The notes: a model not told the origin generated them from the sequence alone. A stretch of 59,667 nt of DNA from Acidobacteriota bacterium (GCA_016208495.1 JACQXX010000004.1:1-59667); one strand, 5' to 3'; counted from the first letter of the stretch, positions 25,863 through 34,318 are shown. Translations and numbers: made by a program.

Positions 25863-26426
25863 TCATGGCTGCGAACCTGGTTCCAGTGTTTCCTCACGCC
25901 GTATCGCGAGCTTTTGTCGGTTCAGGCTCGTCAGGACAGACTTGAGTTCGGAGACCGCTTCGCTGTCTGTCATATAGTCGGCGAACTCTGGATGGAGCAT
26001 TGCGCAAAAATGGACCACGAGTAACACGTCAAATCGGTCGTTCCAATTGGCCCAGTTCATTTCGCGCATCTGTTCGTAGCCGGGGTCGTCAGCTACATAG
26101 GGAGCGCCACCCGGCACGCAGTAATACTCAAGGAAGATATGATTAAAGACATCGCGCATGTCGTCGTCCCAATCAGGATCGCCGACGATTGAGCCCAACG
26201 AGGAGATTTCAATCGTACGATTCAAATTCTTGTCGGTGAAGCTACGGAGTTTGATGTATCCATATGTTTCCGCAAGTACGATTCGCTGCCCTTCAAGGGA
26301 AAATCGCCGATTCCCCGCTCCCATAATGCGGATCTCGTAGTTCACAACTGCGATGTCGGCGTCGAGCATAAGCGTAACGCGAACGGTTCCTGATCCCGTT
26401 TCCAGGTAGTGTTCATAGACAGTCAT
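25863..26426 (-). CDS. Hypothetical protein
   Basis: A 187-residue acidic protein with no signal peptide or membrane segment. It has a beta-rich first half and a helical, Trp/Tyr-rich second half (DPDWDDDMRDVFNHIFLEYY). The family is not recognised. It lies upstream of the 25217 gene on the same strand and could be co-transcribed with it. Confidence 0.6.
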   Translation of the reverse strand: MTVYEHYLETGSGTVRVTLMLDADIAVVNYEIRIMGAGNRRFSLEGQRIVLAETYGYIKLRSFTDKNLNRTIEISSLGSIVGDPDWDDDMRDVFNHIFLEYYCVPGGAPYVADDPGYEQMREMNWANWNDRFDVLLVVHFCAMLHPEFADYMTDSEAVSELKSVLTSLNRQKLAIRREETLEPGSQP

Positions 26427-26636
26427 AGGTAGATTGACGCCTCCATTGCCAGCGACTCAACGACAAGGATAACCCGGTACACGTGACAGAGCTGGATTTA
26501 TCAACTAAGCCGGCTACGTGTGCTTTGGTGTAATGCATAATAGTTCTTCAGGAAATGATTTCTGCCTGGGAGCGCAGGCAGGACGCCCGCGCTCAGCGGC
26601 ACACTGCTGAAGCGAATCGTTTGCTGTTGTGAAATA

Positions 26637-27026
26637 TCATCCAAATCCGGTTGCCTTTACCGCTAATTCAGATGGCAGTTGAATGGTATTTCCCTCCCAG
26701 TCAACAGTCCACGTATCAACATTTACCTTCGCAATCTCTGCTGGTATTTCACTTATGATTTTTTCATAAATCCCAAATTCGTCTTCATCTTCTGCAGGGA
26801 GCGGAAGGAAAAGATTGCTGCACCCAAGGCTATTTGCGCCGGGTAGATTTTCGTGACAACAACCAATGAACCGAGCGGAGGCATATTCCACATCTCCAGT
26901 ACGCATTCGCGGAAGGGCGAATCGCAAGTACTCAAGAAGACCGTCTCTCCCCCAATGCAAGTAGATCATCGGCCCAATGGCTAATCTACTTGGACTATGA
27001 AAGATCACATTTACCGGATCTGACAT
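26637..27026 (-). CDS. Hypothetical protein
   Basis: A 129-residue acidic soluble protein with no recognised family. AAGGAG nine bases upstream is a good SD for ATG 27026. MITE copy 2 begins at 27040, so the native promoter has been displaced and the element edge abuts the ribosome-binding site. A 210-bp gap separates it from the 25863 gene. Confidence 0.55.
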   Translation of the reverse strand: MSDPVNVIFHSPSRLAIGPMIYLHWGRDGLLEYLRFALPRMRTGDVEYASARFIGCCHENLPGANSLGCSNLFLPLPAEDEDEFGIYEKIISEIPAEIAKVNVDTWTVDWEGNTIQLPSELAVKATGFG

Positions 27027-27039
27027 TGTACTTTCTCCT

Positions 27040-27373
27040 TAGGAAGCGTTAAAAAATAAGTTCCTGGGGCGAGTTCCGCCACGTCCAGGTTTTGGTTTTG
27101 CACCGCGAAGCGTTGCAGTTCGGATAGCCGGTCGGTTGGCCGCTTTGGGCCTACCACCGGATCCAAAGGCCACCCCTTGTTGCTCCCCGCTTCGCCCGCG
27201 CCCCGCAGGGGCACGGGCGAAGCGGGGAGCACTGGAGATGACGAACCTGTTTCCGGTGGTAGCTCACAAAGCCTCGCAACCACCGGCTATCCGAACTGCA
27301 GCCTTTCAGGATGCTCAATCCAAATGCCTGATTCCCAAACGAAAACGGGAAGTTGATTTTTTACAGTCCCTAA
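27040..27373. mobile_element. MITE-like element E, copy 2 (334 bp)
   Basis: Ends match copy 1 (left TTAGGAAGCGTTAAAAAAT, right reverse complement TTAGGGACTGTAAAAAATC). It carries about 120 extra internal bases, including a GCTTCGCCCG / CGGGCGAAGC palindrome. The inner stem GTTCGGATAGCCGGT / ACCGGCTATCCGAAC is perfect. There is no transposase. The longer form may be the ancestral state, with copy 1 a deletion derivative. Confidence 0.65.
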
Positions 27374-27374
27374 A

Positions 27375-27596
27375 CGCGACACTGTTTATGGCACGCAAAT
27401 GCCCCAATCTGAAAACCAATTGAACTGGGAAAGCGTGAGCCAGGCTGGAAGGTGCTGACGAAACCAGAGCCGTCGCCTCAAGTTTGCTCAGCATTTCCAG
27501 CCCGCGCCTGGCCAGACGATCTGAGCGTTTGGTGAGAGGGGCAGCCCCAGGTTGCCGGGTCAACGCATTTGCATTTTTGTCATTGGTATCGGTCAT
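27375..27596 (-). pseudogene. Possible gene fragment cut by the MITE
   Basis: From ATG 27596 the minus strand reads a plausible hydrophilic N-terminus (MTDTNDKNANALTRQPG ... SDRLARRGLEML) and then runs into the MITE end at 27373 without a stop. It may be the start of a gene disrupted by the insertion. The family is unknown and the call is weak. Confidence 0.25.
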
Positions 27597-27729
27597 AAAG
27601 CGATTTTTTCGAAGACAGGTGTTGAGACATCCAAAGGTTGGAAAAACATTCTCGCAGAAATGATGATTTACTGGCAATTTCTTTTGAAGATACACTTTGT
27701 TGTTGAAAGGTCGCTGGGCTTGACAGATC

Positions 27730-28005
27730 CCGCCCGGATGGGCGATGGAGAGTAGCTGGTGGTTTGCCGCTTTGGGCACACCACCGGATCGTCGGTCCGC
27801 AGTGGTTCGCGCCCGGATGGGCGCCGGAAGCTGGTTTGATCCCGTTTTCGTGGAATTTTCGGCTTCTCGCTCACCACTCCTGTTCCAGCGCTCATCCGGG
27901 CGCGAACCTCCCTGGGGGGCGGATTCCGGTGGGTGCGCCTCAAAGCAGGCTTCCTCACCGGCTACTTTCCGGCGCCCATCCGGGCGAAAACCGACCTTTT
28001 CGGCA
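27730..28005. repeat. Composite palindromic repeat, copy 3
   Basis: Contains CGCCCGGATGGGCG, GCGCCCGGATGGGCGCCGG, CGCTCATCCGGGCGCG and GGCGCCCATCCGGGCG, and stems of the CCGGTGG/CCACCGG type. It matches much of 15780-15960, followed by a module resembling 15400-15530. No gene. Confidence 0.65.
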
Positions 28006-28060
28006 ACGGAGGAAGGTACAGTTTCTGGGAAATGAGAAATTGTTCAGACGCCTGAAACAG

Positions 28061-28087
28061 TTCAGAGTATCGTCTTTAGACGAGAGG
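28061..28087. repeat. Element C, left end only
   Basis: TTCAGAGTATCGTC and the hairpin TCGTCTTTAGACGA are identical to the copies at 15567 and 54731, but the right terminal arm is not found. Confidence 0.5.
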
Positions 28088-28136
28088 CTTTCATTTTGCC
28101 TCCCACTTGTCGAACCTCACATTTTGGAATTGATTG

Positions 28137-28202
28137 ATTAAAATGGCCTGTGATGAACGACTCCAGCAGATTGAGGCTGGGCGACAGCCATCCAAAGAGT
28201 GA
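28137..28202 (+). pseudogene. 3' remnant of a brnA-like antitoxin gene
   Basis: The frame reads IKMACDERLQQIEAGRQ then PSKE and a TGA stop at 28200-28202. It matches the C-terminus of the intact BrnA at 34585-34845 (IKMACDERLRQIQAGRQ). A TGA stop lies two codons upstream of the preserved part, so only the last 21 codons survive. The remnant is fused to repeat element D. Confidence 0.7.
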
Positions 28203-28274
28203 AGATTTCGAAATCAGACCAGCCAGCGACAAGCCGCTGAAAATGAAAGCTGTGACAAGTCCCAGCACTCCAAA
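28196..28274. repeat. Repeat element D, copy 2
   Basis: Nearly identical to 22191-22268. It begins at the stop codon of the brnA remnant, with AGAGTGAAGATTTCGAAATC, and contains a GCGACAAGCCGC hairpin-like core. Confidence 0.6.
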
Positions 28275-28377
28275 TGGTCCAGAATGCAAAATGTTCTGGA
28301 CAAACCTGACATTCATCAGTAGCCTTGCGGATTCCAAATTTTATCCAACTACTTCACTCAATACAGGTAATTAGCCC

Positions 28378-29280
28378 ATGGCAACCGACGATCTCCACGG
28401 CGCGGCTGAAGTCCCTCAGTCGGCTGAGCTTTCCACCTCGCTTGATACCATCCGCAAACAACTCAATCAGGAAATCGGGCTCCGCAAACGGGTGACCAAA
28501 CCCCTCGAAGATGCGCTCCGGGCACTCAAAGACCCGCATAAATTTGCGGTGGCCCTCTCGGAAAGCGTTGCGGCACTCGAAAAGCCACCCCAGGATGTCA
28601 ACCTGCCCGAAAATTACTCAGAACTGGTCGCCCAGGTGCGGGTGATTGCCGATGAAAAACTCTCGGAACTGGAATTTACCTTCGCCCGCGATTTGCGCAC
28701 GGCGTTCCAGGAAAAAGGCATCACGCTTGACGGTCCGCCCAATGCACTGGTTGCCGACCTCTTTTTGATCAAGCCCGATATGCGCAAGAAGCGCGTGGAT
28801 ATCACGTTTTCACGCCAGCCGGTCACTTCCAAGACCATCAAGCTCAATGTAGACGCCGTCGTCAGCGCCTATGACCGTGCCAGAAAGGAAATCTTCGAGC
28901 GCAAAACCGACTATCCGCAACTTCTGGCCGATTTGTTTGCCGCGTATGAACGCCTGCTCAAACTCAATGGCGAACAGGTCGGGGCACGCACCGGAATTGT
29001 GGATCTTTATACCGAACTGATTTGGGTTCGTCAGCCAGCCGCATTTCGGAAAACACCATCCAACCTGACCTTTTTGGATTATCCGAAAACGCACTTTATT
29101 TATGACATGCTTCAGTTGCGCCAGCACAACATCCTGAACCACAACGAGTTCCGGCTCAATTTCGGCGTTTCGACCATCGAAGTCGGCAGCGATAGCCGCA
29201 AAGCCATGTTCCTGGCGACCGGTGCCAATGAAGGCGCCTTCATTAAAGATTTGTACTTTACTGTGGAGAAATCGAAGTAA
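28378..29280 (+). CDS. Unknown first gene of the ATPase-helicase operon
   Basis: A 300-residue soluble protein. The N-terminal 110 residues are strongly helical and probably coiled coil (SLDTIRKQLNQEIGLRKR, then ALRALKDPHKFAVALSESV). The middle is mixed alpha/beta, and the C-terminus ends in a beta-rich segment (NHNEFRLNFGVSTIEVG). No nuclease, methylase or signal motif was seen. Its stop overlaps the start of the next gene by one base (TAATG), so it is translationally coupled to the BrxD-like ATPase and probably a structural partner. The start has only a weak SD. Confidence 0.7.
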   Translation: MATDDLHGAAEVPQSAELSTSLDTIRKQLNQEIGLRKRVTKPLEDALRALKDPHKFAVALSESVAALEKPPQDVNLPENYSELVAQVRVIADEKLSELEFTFARDLRTAFQEKGITLDGPPNALVADLFLIKPDMRKKRVDITFSRQPVTSKTIKLNVDAVVSAYDRARKEIFERKTDYPQLLADLFAAYERLLKLNGEQVGARTGIVDLYTELIWVRQPAAFRKTPSNLTFLDYPKTHFIYDMLQLRQHNILNHNEFRLNFGVSTIEVGSDSRKAMFLATGANEGAFIKDLYFTVEKSK

Positions 29281-30563
29281 TGCTCTCACGTGCAGAAGCT
29301 CAGCACATCGTGCGCAAACTCGGCGAATCGGGCATCCCGCCGACTCGCGGACTTGAAGCCTACACGGTCGGTCTCGACTCGATGTTGAAAACCATCGAAG
29401 ACGAATATTTGAAAGGCTACCTGCCCAACGGCGGGTCCAGCTTCAAGCTGGTCGTCGGCGAATACGGCAGTGGCAAATCCCACTTTTTGTTTCGCGTGCG
29501 CGATATCGCCTGGAAAAATGGCTACGTTGTCAGCCGTTCCGAACTCAGCCCGAAGGAATGCCCTTACGACAACCAGCTCAAGGTCTATCAGGCGGTGATC
29601 AACAACCTGATCTTCCACGACCCGGATCCAAACGTCGAAGACACCCACGGGATTGAGTCCTTCCTGGAAAATTACTTTCACAACACGCTGCGCACCATCG
29701 GCATTGAACAAATGCGCAATTCGATGGGAGAACTTGATTTGCGGGTCAAGCTCTGGCTCGATACCGTGTTGCGCTACAAGGTGGAAAGCCCTTCGTTTCG
29801 CCACGCGGTTTATTTTTATTTGCTGGCTGTGGCTGAGGAAAACGAATACAAAAAACGGCTTATCGGTGCCTGGCTGCGCGGGGAAACGGTGGCGCTCAAA
29901 GACTTGCGTCCGTTTAGCATCACCGAGAAAATTGACAAGTCCGTGGCGTTCAAAATGTTGCGCTCACTGGCGCAACTCATTCACGAACTTGGCTTTTCCG
30001 GGCTGGTTCTGCTCTTTGACGAAGGCGACCGCATGGTGAGCATCAGTTCGGCCAAGGCTGAAAAAACAGCCTGCGACAACCTCCGCGAAGTGGTTGACCG
30101 GTGCGCCGGAGAAAGTCTGCCGGGAACGCTCTTTATGTATGCCGTTCCGCCCTATTTTGTGACCAACATTGCACCGCAGTATGAAGCCCTGAGCCAGCGC
30201 ATCAGTTCCAAGGTGAAGTTCTCGCGCAAAAACCCGTTCAGCGTCCAAATCAGCCTTGATCAATTGGATTTTCCAGGCGAGGAATTGTTGACCTTGATCG
30301 GCGAACGGCTGGTCGAAGTCTTTGAACTGGCCTATGACCTCAAGCTCGACCACGAATTGCAGGCCCAAAATATCGCGCAACTGGCCACTTCGTGCGCGGC
30401 GCTCCTTTCAACCAGCCACCGGCGGCATTTTGTGAAGTCGCTGATTGATATGCTGACCGAACAGCGAGCCGATGGGGAATTTCTCTACGAAGCCGACGGC
30501 GTCAATGGCGTGATCCGGCGGGTGACAGAACAACTTGGGCGATCACAAGGCGGAGAATACTGA
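29280..30563 (+). CDS. BrxD-like (DUF2791-type) P-loop ATPase 1
   Basis: A 427-residue ATPase. The N-terminus GIPPTRGLEAYTVGLD is typical of the BREX BrxD family. Walker A is GEYGSGKS (residues 60-67) and Walker B is LVLLFDEGDRM (about 241-251). BrxD occurs with an Lhr-like helicase (BrxHI) in type 2-like BREX. Here it is coupled on both sides: TAATG with the previous gene and TGATG with the next. Assignment to DUF2791 is from remembered family features. Confidence 0.8.
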   Translation: MLSRAEAQHIVRKLGESGIPPTRGLEAYTVGLDSMLKTIEDEYLKGYLPNGGSSFKLVVGEYGSGKSHFLFRVRDIAWKNGYVVSRSELSPKECPYDNQLKVYQAVINNLIFHDPDPNVEDTHGIESFLENYFHNTLRTIGIEQMRNSMGELDLRVKLWLDTVLRYKVESPSFRHAVYFYLLAVAEENEYKKRLIGAWLRGETVALKDLRPFSITEKIDKSVAFKMLRSLAQLIHELGFSGLVLLFDEGDRMVSISSAKAEKTACDNLREVVDRCAGESLPGTLFMYAVPPYFVTNIAPQYEALSQRISSKVKFSRKNPFSVQISLDQLDFPGEELLTLIGERLVEVFELAYDLKLDHELQAQNIAQLATSCAALLSTSHRRHFVKSLIDMLTEQRADGEFLYEADGVNGVIRRVTEQLGRSQGGEY

Positions 30564-31975
30564 TGGTTGGCTCACTCGTAAATCATCCGCTTTTTGGGCG
30601 CGGACGGGTTAAGGAATTGCGCAATGCGGGTCGTGAAGCCGCCGTGCAGTTTGACAGCGGCATTCGAACCGTCGTGCCGGCTTCAATGTTGACCACGCTT
30701 GAAACCTCGACGGCAGTGGCGGTACCTCGTCCGCAGCCAATGGCGGTCAGACCGGAACTGACGCCGGACCAGCGCCAGCAGTTTGCCGCCCGGCGGACGA
30801 TTGAAGCGCTCAGGTATGGCATTGTTCCCCAAAAGCGCATCCGGGAAATGAGCGTGGGCCTCGAACGTCCGCTCAACAGTCTGCACGAAGCCTTTGAGTG
30901 CGTGCAGCGCGAAGGCGGGGATTTACGCGTGGTGGTCGGCGAATATGGCAGCGGGAAAAGCCACTTCTTTGAAATTGCCGCCCAGGACGCGCTTGAACGC
31001 CGGTATCTGGTGGCCATCACCAGTCTGGACATTCAGGAAGTGCCGCCAAATCGCCCGCAGCGGATTTACAATTCACTGATCAAATCGTTGCACTTGCCCG
31101 ATCAGCCTGATGAACGCGGTCTCGTGCCGTTGCTTGAAACCGTTTGTTCGCGTCCGACGGCGATGGCGGCGATGCTTGAAAAATTACGGGGAACAATCTT
31201 CGCCACGGTCATTCAAAATTATGCCCAGTTGCGCAGCAAGGACGGCGAAGAACTCCAACTCCTGCTCGATTGGATCTCCGGCGAGAAAGTCTATATTTCC
31301 GACATTCGTAAAGCCCTGCCAGTTCGGAATCAGGATTTCCCAGCACCAGCGCTTTCAACCATGACGACCACGGCTGACCAGTATTGCTATCTGCTGAGCG
31401 GCTGGGGATGGGTTGCTTCGCAGCTTGGTTATGCCGGGCTGGTACTGCTGATTGATGAATCGGAGCATTACAGCCTCTTGCCGCAACGCGGAAAAGAACG
31501 CGCCGACAACATGTTTAAAGGCTTGATTTACACCTGCACCGCCAATCAGCCAAACAGCCGAATTACTGAAAATGACCTGGAGCACCACCACACCAACCAG
31601 CATTCATTTCGATTGATGGAACACAGCCACCTGTTGACGCTCTTTGCCATGACACCGACGGTCAATGCCTTTGATTACCGGCGCTGGCTCCAACCGGAAC
31701 AAATCATTACGCTCGAAAGTCGCTGGGATGAAGGCACGATTGAAGAACTGATGTCGCGGCTCTATGTACTGCATCGGCAGGCATATGGGTATAACCGAAG
31801 CGACATTTTGCTTGATGTCGCGCATGGCCTGCTTGAATGCCTCGAAAACCGGTTGATCAACCTTCGCCAAACCATCCGATTGACAATGGAAATTTACGAC
31901 CGCTGCTTTGCCTACCCGGATTTCGCGGCGACCCAGGCAGTTGACGAAGTGCGGCGGGCGTTGCTCGGACGGTAA
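30563..31975 (+). CDS. BrxD-like (DUF2791-type) P-loop ATPase 2 with N-terminal SH3-like domain
   Basis: A 470-residue paralog of the preceding gene. Residues 1-45 (VNHPLFGRGRVKELRNAGRE, then AAVQFDSG) resemble the small SH3-like beta domain at the C-termini of UvrD/Rep helicases. The ATPase domain follows, with RRTIEALRYGIVPQKRI, Walker A GEYGSGKS (residues 126-133) and Walker B LVLLIDESEHY (about 292-302). Two different copies in one operon suggest a hetero-oligomeric ATPase. Its start overlaps the previous stop (TGATG). Confidence 0.8.
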   Translation: MVGSLVNHPLFGRGRVKELRNAGREAAVQFDSGIRTVVPASMLTTLETSTAVAVPRPQPMAVRPELTPDQRQQFAARRTIEALRYGIVPQKRIREMSVGLERPLNSLHEAFECVQREGGDLRVVVGEYGSGKSHFFEIAAQDALERRYLVAITSLDIQEVPPNRPQRIYNSLIKSLHLPDQPDERGLVPLLETVCSRPTAMAAMLEKLRGTIFATVIQNYAQLRSKDGEELQLLLDWISGEKVYISDIRKALPVRNQDFPAPALSTMTTTADQYCYLLSGWGWVASQLGYAGLVLLIDESEHYSLLPQRGKERADNMFKGLIYTCTANQPNSRITENDLEHHHTNQHSFRLMEHSHLLTLFAMTPTVNAFDYRRWLQPEQIITLESRWDEGTIEELMSRLYVLHRQAYGYNRSDILLDVAHGLLECLENRLINLRQTIRLTMEIYDRCFAYPDFAATQAVDEVRRALLGR

Positions 31976-31984
31976 CTGTGGAGT

Positions 31985-32002
31985 GCGGTGGCTTGACACC
32001 GC
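31985..32002 (+). other. Short hairpin in the operon gap
   Basis: GCGGTG and CACCGC form a six-base stem around CTTGA in the 37-base gap before the helicase. The surrounding GGAGTGCGG...CCGCTTT context resembles 19329-19353, so it may be a repeat that modulates helicase expression. Confidence 0.35.
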
Positions 32003-32012
32003 TTTGGACTTT

Positions 32013-34106
32013 ATGTACTGGCTCAAGGATCGGTTGCACCACACGTGGGATGCGTTTTTCTCGCGGTTCGGGACGTTTACCGACATCCAGACGCGAGCCA
32101 TTGAGCCTGTATTCCAGGGTCGAAACTGTTTTATCGTCTCGCCCACCGCCAGCGGAAAAACCGAAGCCGTGCTGGCGCCGCTGATCGAACGGCTGTTTCA
32201 CTCTTCTGCTCGAACTTCCCATTCGCTTTCACTCCTTTATATTGTTCCCACCCGTGCCCTGGCCAATGATCTGGAAAAACGCCTGATTGGACCGCTTGAA
32301 CGCCTCTCCTTTCGACTGGCTGTGAAGACCGGAGATACTCATGGCCTGCAACAGGTAAAAAGGCCGGATATGCTGATAACCACGCCGGAATCATTGGATT
32401 CACTGCTGGCCAGCCGTCCACGAAGTCTGGTTCATTTGCAGGCCGTGGTGCTTGATGAACTCCATGCGCTCGACAACACTCCACGCGGAGACCAGCTTCG
32501 ACTCTTGCTCAATCGCTTGCGGCGACTCAAACAATTTGCTTTTGAAAAAGGCGACGCGGCAACCAGAGAAATCCAGTTTTGCGCCATGTCGGCCACGGTT
32601 GAAAACCCCATCCAGGTGGCCGAACGCTATTTTGCTGATTCACTTGTGGTTGCCAGTACTGAACGGCGTGAAATCAAGGCTGAAATTCTTCCGTTTCAAG
32701 GGGCGGATTCGCTAATTGAATTGTTTGCGTCGTTACAATCGCAACGTCGAAAAAAAGTGCTTGTCTTTTGCGAGACCAAAGCCGAATGCGAAGCCTGGGG
32801 ACATGGCTTTCAGCAGGGAACGCCGTTTGGCGACCAGGTGTTTGTCCATCATGGCAGCCTCGACCGTGAAGTGAGGCTGCGGGCGGAAGTTGGATTTTCG
32901 CAAACTGGCGCGGCGCTGTGTTTTGCGACTTCGACGCTTGAACTTGGCATTGATATTGGTGACGTGGATCTGGTCGTGTTGATTGGTCCACCGGAAAATA
33001 GCAGCGCTTTTCTGCAACGCATCGGTCGTGGCAACCGAAGAACCGGCCAAACCAATGTGATTGGGTATTTTCGCACGGAAATCGAAGCGGCTTTGTTTTC
33101 TGTCTTTCTCCGGGTGGCCACAACTGGTCAACTCCAGCCCGGCAGTGAAGAACTCGACAATGGGCCGTACTGGTTTCGGCCATCGGTCGTGGTCCAGCAG
33201 CTTTGTTCCTATGTCAAACAGACGCCATTTGGCGAATTTGACCCGGAACATTCCTTTTCCCTGGTGACTCAACCTCACGGGAACCCATTGATTTCAAAAA
33301 CTCAGTTTGACTTGATCATCAATCATCTGTTGGAAAACAAAATATTTGTCCCTGGAACTGACCGACTGTTGAAGCCAGGGCCAGAGTGGGAATTGCTCCA
33401 CGAACAGCGGGCGATTTACAGCAATCTCACCCTGAAGTTACGCGAACCAGTCGAAGTTTTTAACCAGATAACCGGTCGCCGGATGGGGGAAATTGATTTT
33501 TGGGTGCCGATTGGCGAGGTGTTTTTGCTTGGCGGGCACACGGTTCGGGCGATCAGGTTTGAAAGAAAGCGGCTGTTTGCTGAACCGACCACTGACGAAG
33601 CTGGCTGGCGCGCTGGGGCGTTTGGTTCTGGAAGCCGTCGCATGCCTCCAGCACTGGCGGCGGCTGTCGCTCAGGAACTTGGCTTGCCGCAACCGGCTCA
33701 TATATCAGATCTTCCGGGAGTGACGGTCGAACCAGACACAAATCCGGAAGTTGATGATGAAATCTTGCCGCCTTCAGAAACCTGGGTATTTCATCAGGCC
33801 GGGGAAATGTACGGCGTGGTTTTAAGCTGGATGCTCAATGAACATTTTGGCGTGGATGTGATCGAATGCACGGATTTGCATCTCAAAATCAGTGGCTATG
33901 TGCCGACTGAACCGCTGGCCTTTACTCCGGCGCAAGTCAGGACCTGTTTGACACGCCACCGAAAGCATTTTCAGCGGCGCCTGGACGTTGGCTGGTTTCA
34001 TCGGTTGTTGCCGGTATCCGTCCAAACTGAAGCTCTGGTTCAAGCTTTTGATCCAGAACGGTTTACGCGGTTGTTTTCAGGAAGAAGAATCAGCGGCGCG
34101 GGCTAG
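32013..34106 (+). CDS. Lhr-like DExH helicase (BrxHI-like)
   Basis: A 697-residue SF2 helicase of the COG1201/Lhr kind. Motifs: I SPTASGKT (about 43-50), Ia IVPTRALAND, Ib TTPESLDSLL, II VVLDELHALD (about 145-154), III SAT, IV KVLVFCETK, V ATSTLELGIDIGDVD and VI QRIGRGNRR (about 334-342). The C-terminus is a shorter extension than in full-length Lhr. The frame is open from 31908, but ATG 32013 is chosen because the upstream residues overlap the ATPase gene and MYWLKDRLHHTWDAFF looks like a true start. In BREX type 2 loci BrxHI accompanies BrxD. The stop TAG is fused to a heptamer array. Confidence 0.85.
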   Translation: MYWLKDRLHHTWDAFFSRFGTFTDIQTRAIEPVFQGRNCFIVSPTASGKTEAVLAPLIERLFHSSARTSHSLSLLYIVPTRALANDLEKRLIGPLERLSFRLAVKTGDTHGLQQVKRPDMLITTPESLDSLLASRPRSLVHLQAVVLDELHALDNTPRGDQLRLLLNRLRRLKQFAFEKGDAATREIQFCAMSATVENPIQVAERYFADSLVVASTERREIKAEILPFQGADSLIELFASLQSQRRKKVLVFCETKAECEAWGHGFQQGTPFGDQVFVHHGSLDREVRLRAEVGFSQTGAALCFATSTLELGIDIGDVDLVVLIGPPENSSAFLQRIGRGNRRTGQTNVIGYFRTEIEAALFSVFLRVATTGQLQPGSEELDNGPYWFRPSVVVQQLCSYVKQTPFGEFDPEHSFSLVTQPHGNPLISKTQFDLIINHLLENKIFVPGTDRLLKPGPEWELLHEQRAIYSNLTLKLREPVEVFNQITGRRMGEIDFWVPIGEVFLLGGHTVRAIRFERKRLFAEPTTDEAGWRAGAFGSGSRRMPPALAAAVAQELGLPQPAHISDLPGVTVEPDTNPEVDDEILPPSETWVFHQAGEMYGVVLSWMLNEHFGVDVIECTDLHLKISGYVPTEPLAFTPAQVRTCLTRHRKHFQRRLDVGWFHRLLPVSVQTEALVQAFDPERFTRLFSGRRISGAG

Positions 34107-34172
34107 GGTTCGGGGTTCGGGGTTCGGGGTTCGGGGTTCGGGGTTCGGGGTTCGGGGTTCGGGGTTCGGGGT
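34104..34172. repeat. GGGTTCG heptamer array starting at a stop codon
   Basis: About nine copies of GGGGTTC/GGGTTCG begin with the TAG stop of the helicase (TAGGGTTCGGGG) and run into GGGTTTTCGAAA at 34169-34180. There is no coding signal. Confidence 0.9.
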
Positions 34173-34215
34173 TTTCGAAAAAGAAATGCCAGCCGGAGGC
34201 TCGATTGAGGAGGCT
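34171..34215. repeat. 45-bp direct repeat, left copy
   Basis: Starts GTTTTCGAAAAAGAAATGCC and ends GATTGAGGAGGCT. An exact 45-bp copy lies at 34854-34898, so the brnTA segment is flanked by direct repeats. Confidence 0.85.
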
Positions 34216-34270
34216 TCTTCGCCTGGGAGAGGACTGATGAGTGGTTGCTGTGATAATTTTTCTAAAGTGA

Positions 34271-34318
34271 TTGATAGTGCCCAATGAGTTGTTGTATATA
34301 AAAGATATAAAAATTATA
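34271..34318 (+). promoter_or_regulatory. Candidate brnTA promoter and operator
   Basis: TTGATA (34271-34276) and TATATA (34295-34300), with an 18-base spacer, form a good sigma-70-type promoter ahead of brnT. A palindrome, TATAA-AAA-TTATA (34306-34318), follows at the expected transcription start and could be the BrnA operator; BrnA-type antitoxins repress their own operons. Confidence 0.5.

Noticed and set aside
27136-27423. 95-aa plus-strand open frame
   Set aside because: Lies in MITE copy 2 and repeats the same false peptide (QPPAIRTAAFQDAQSK).
28378-34106. Complete BREX locus
   Set aside because: No PglX methyltransferase, PglZ phosphatase, BrxC/PglY or PglW gene is found; only BrxD- and BrxHI-like parts are present.
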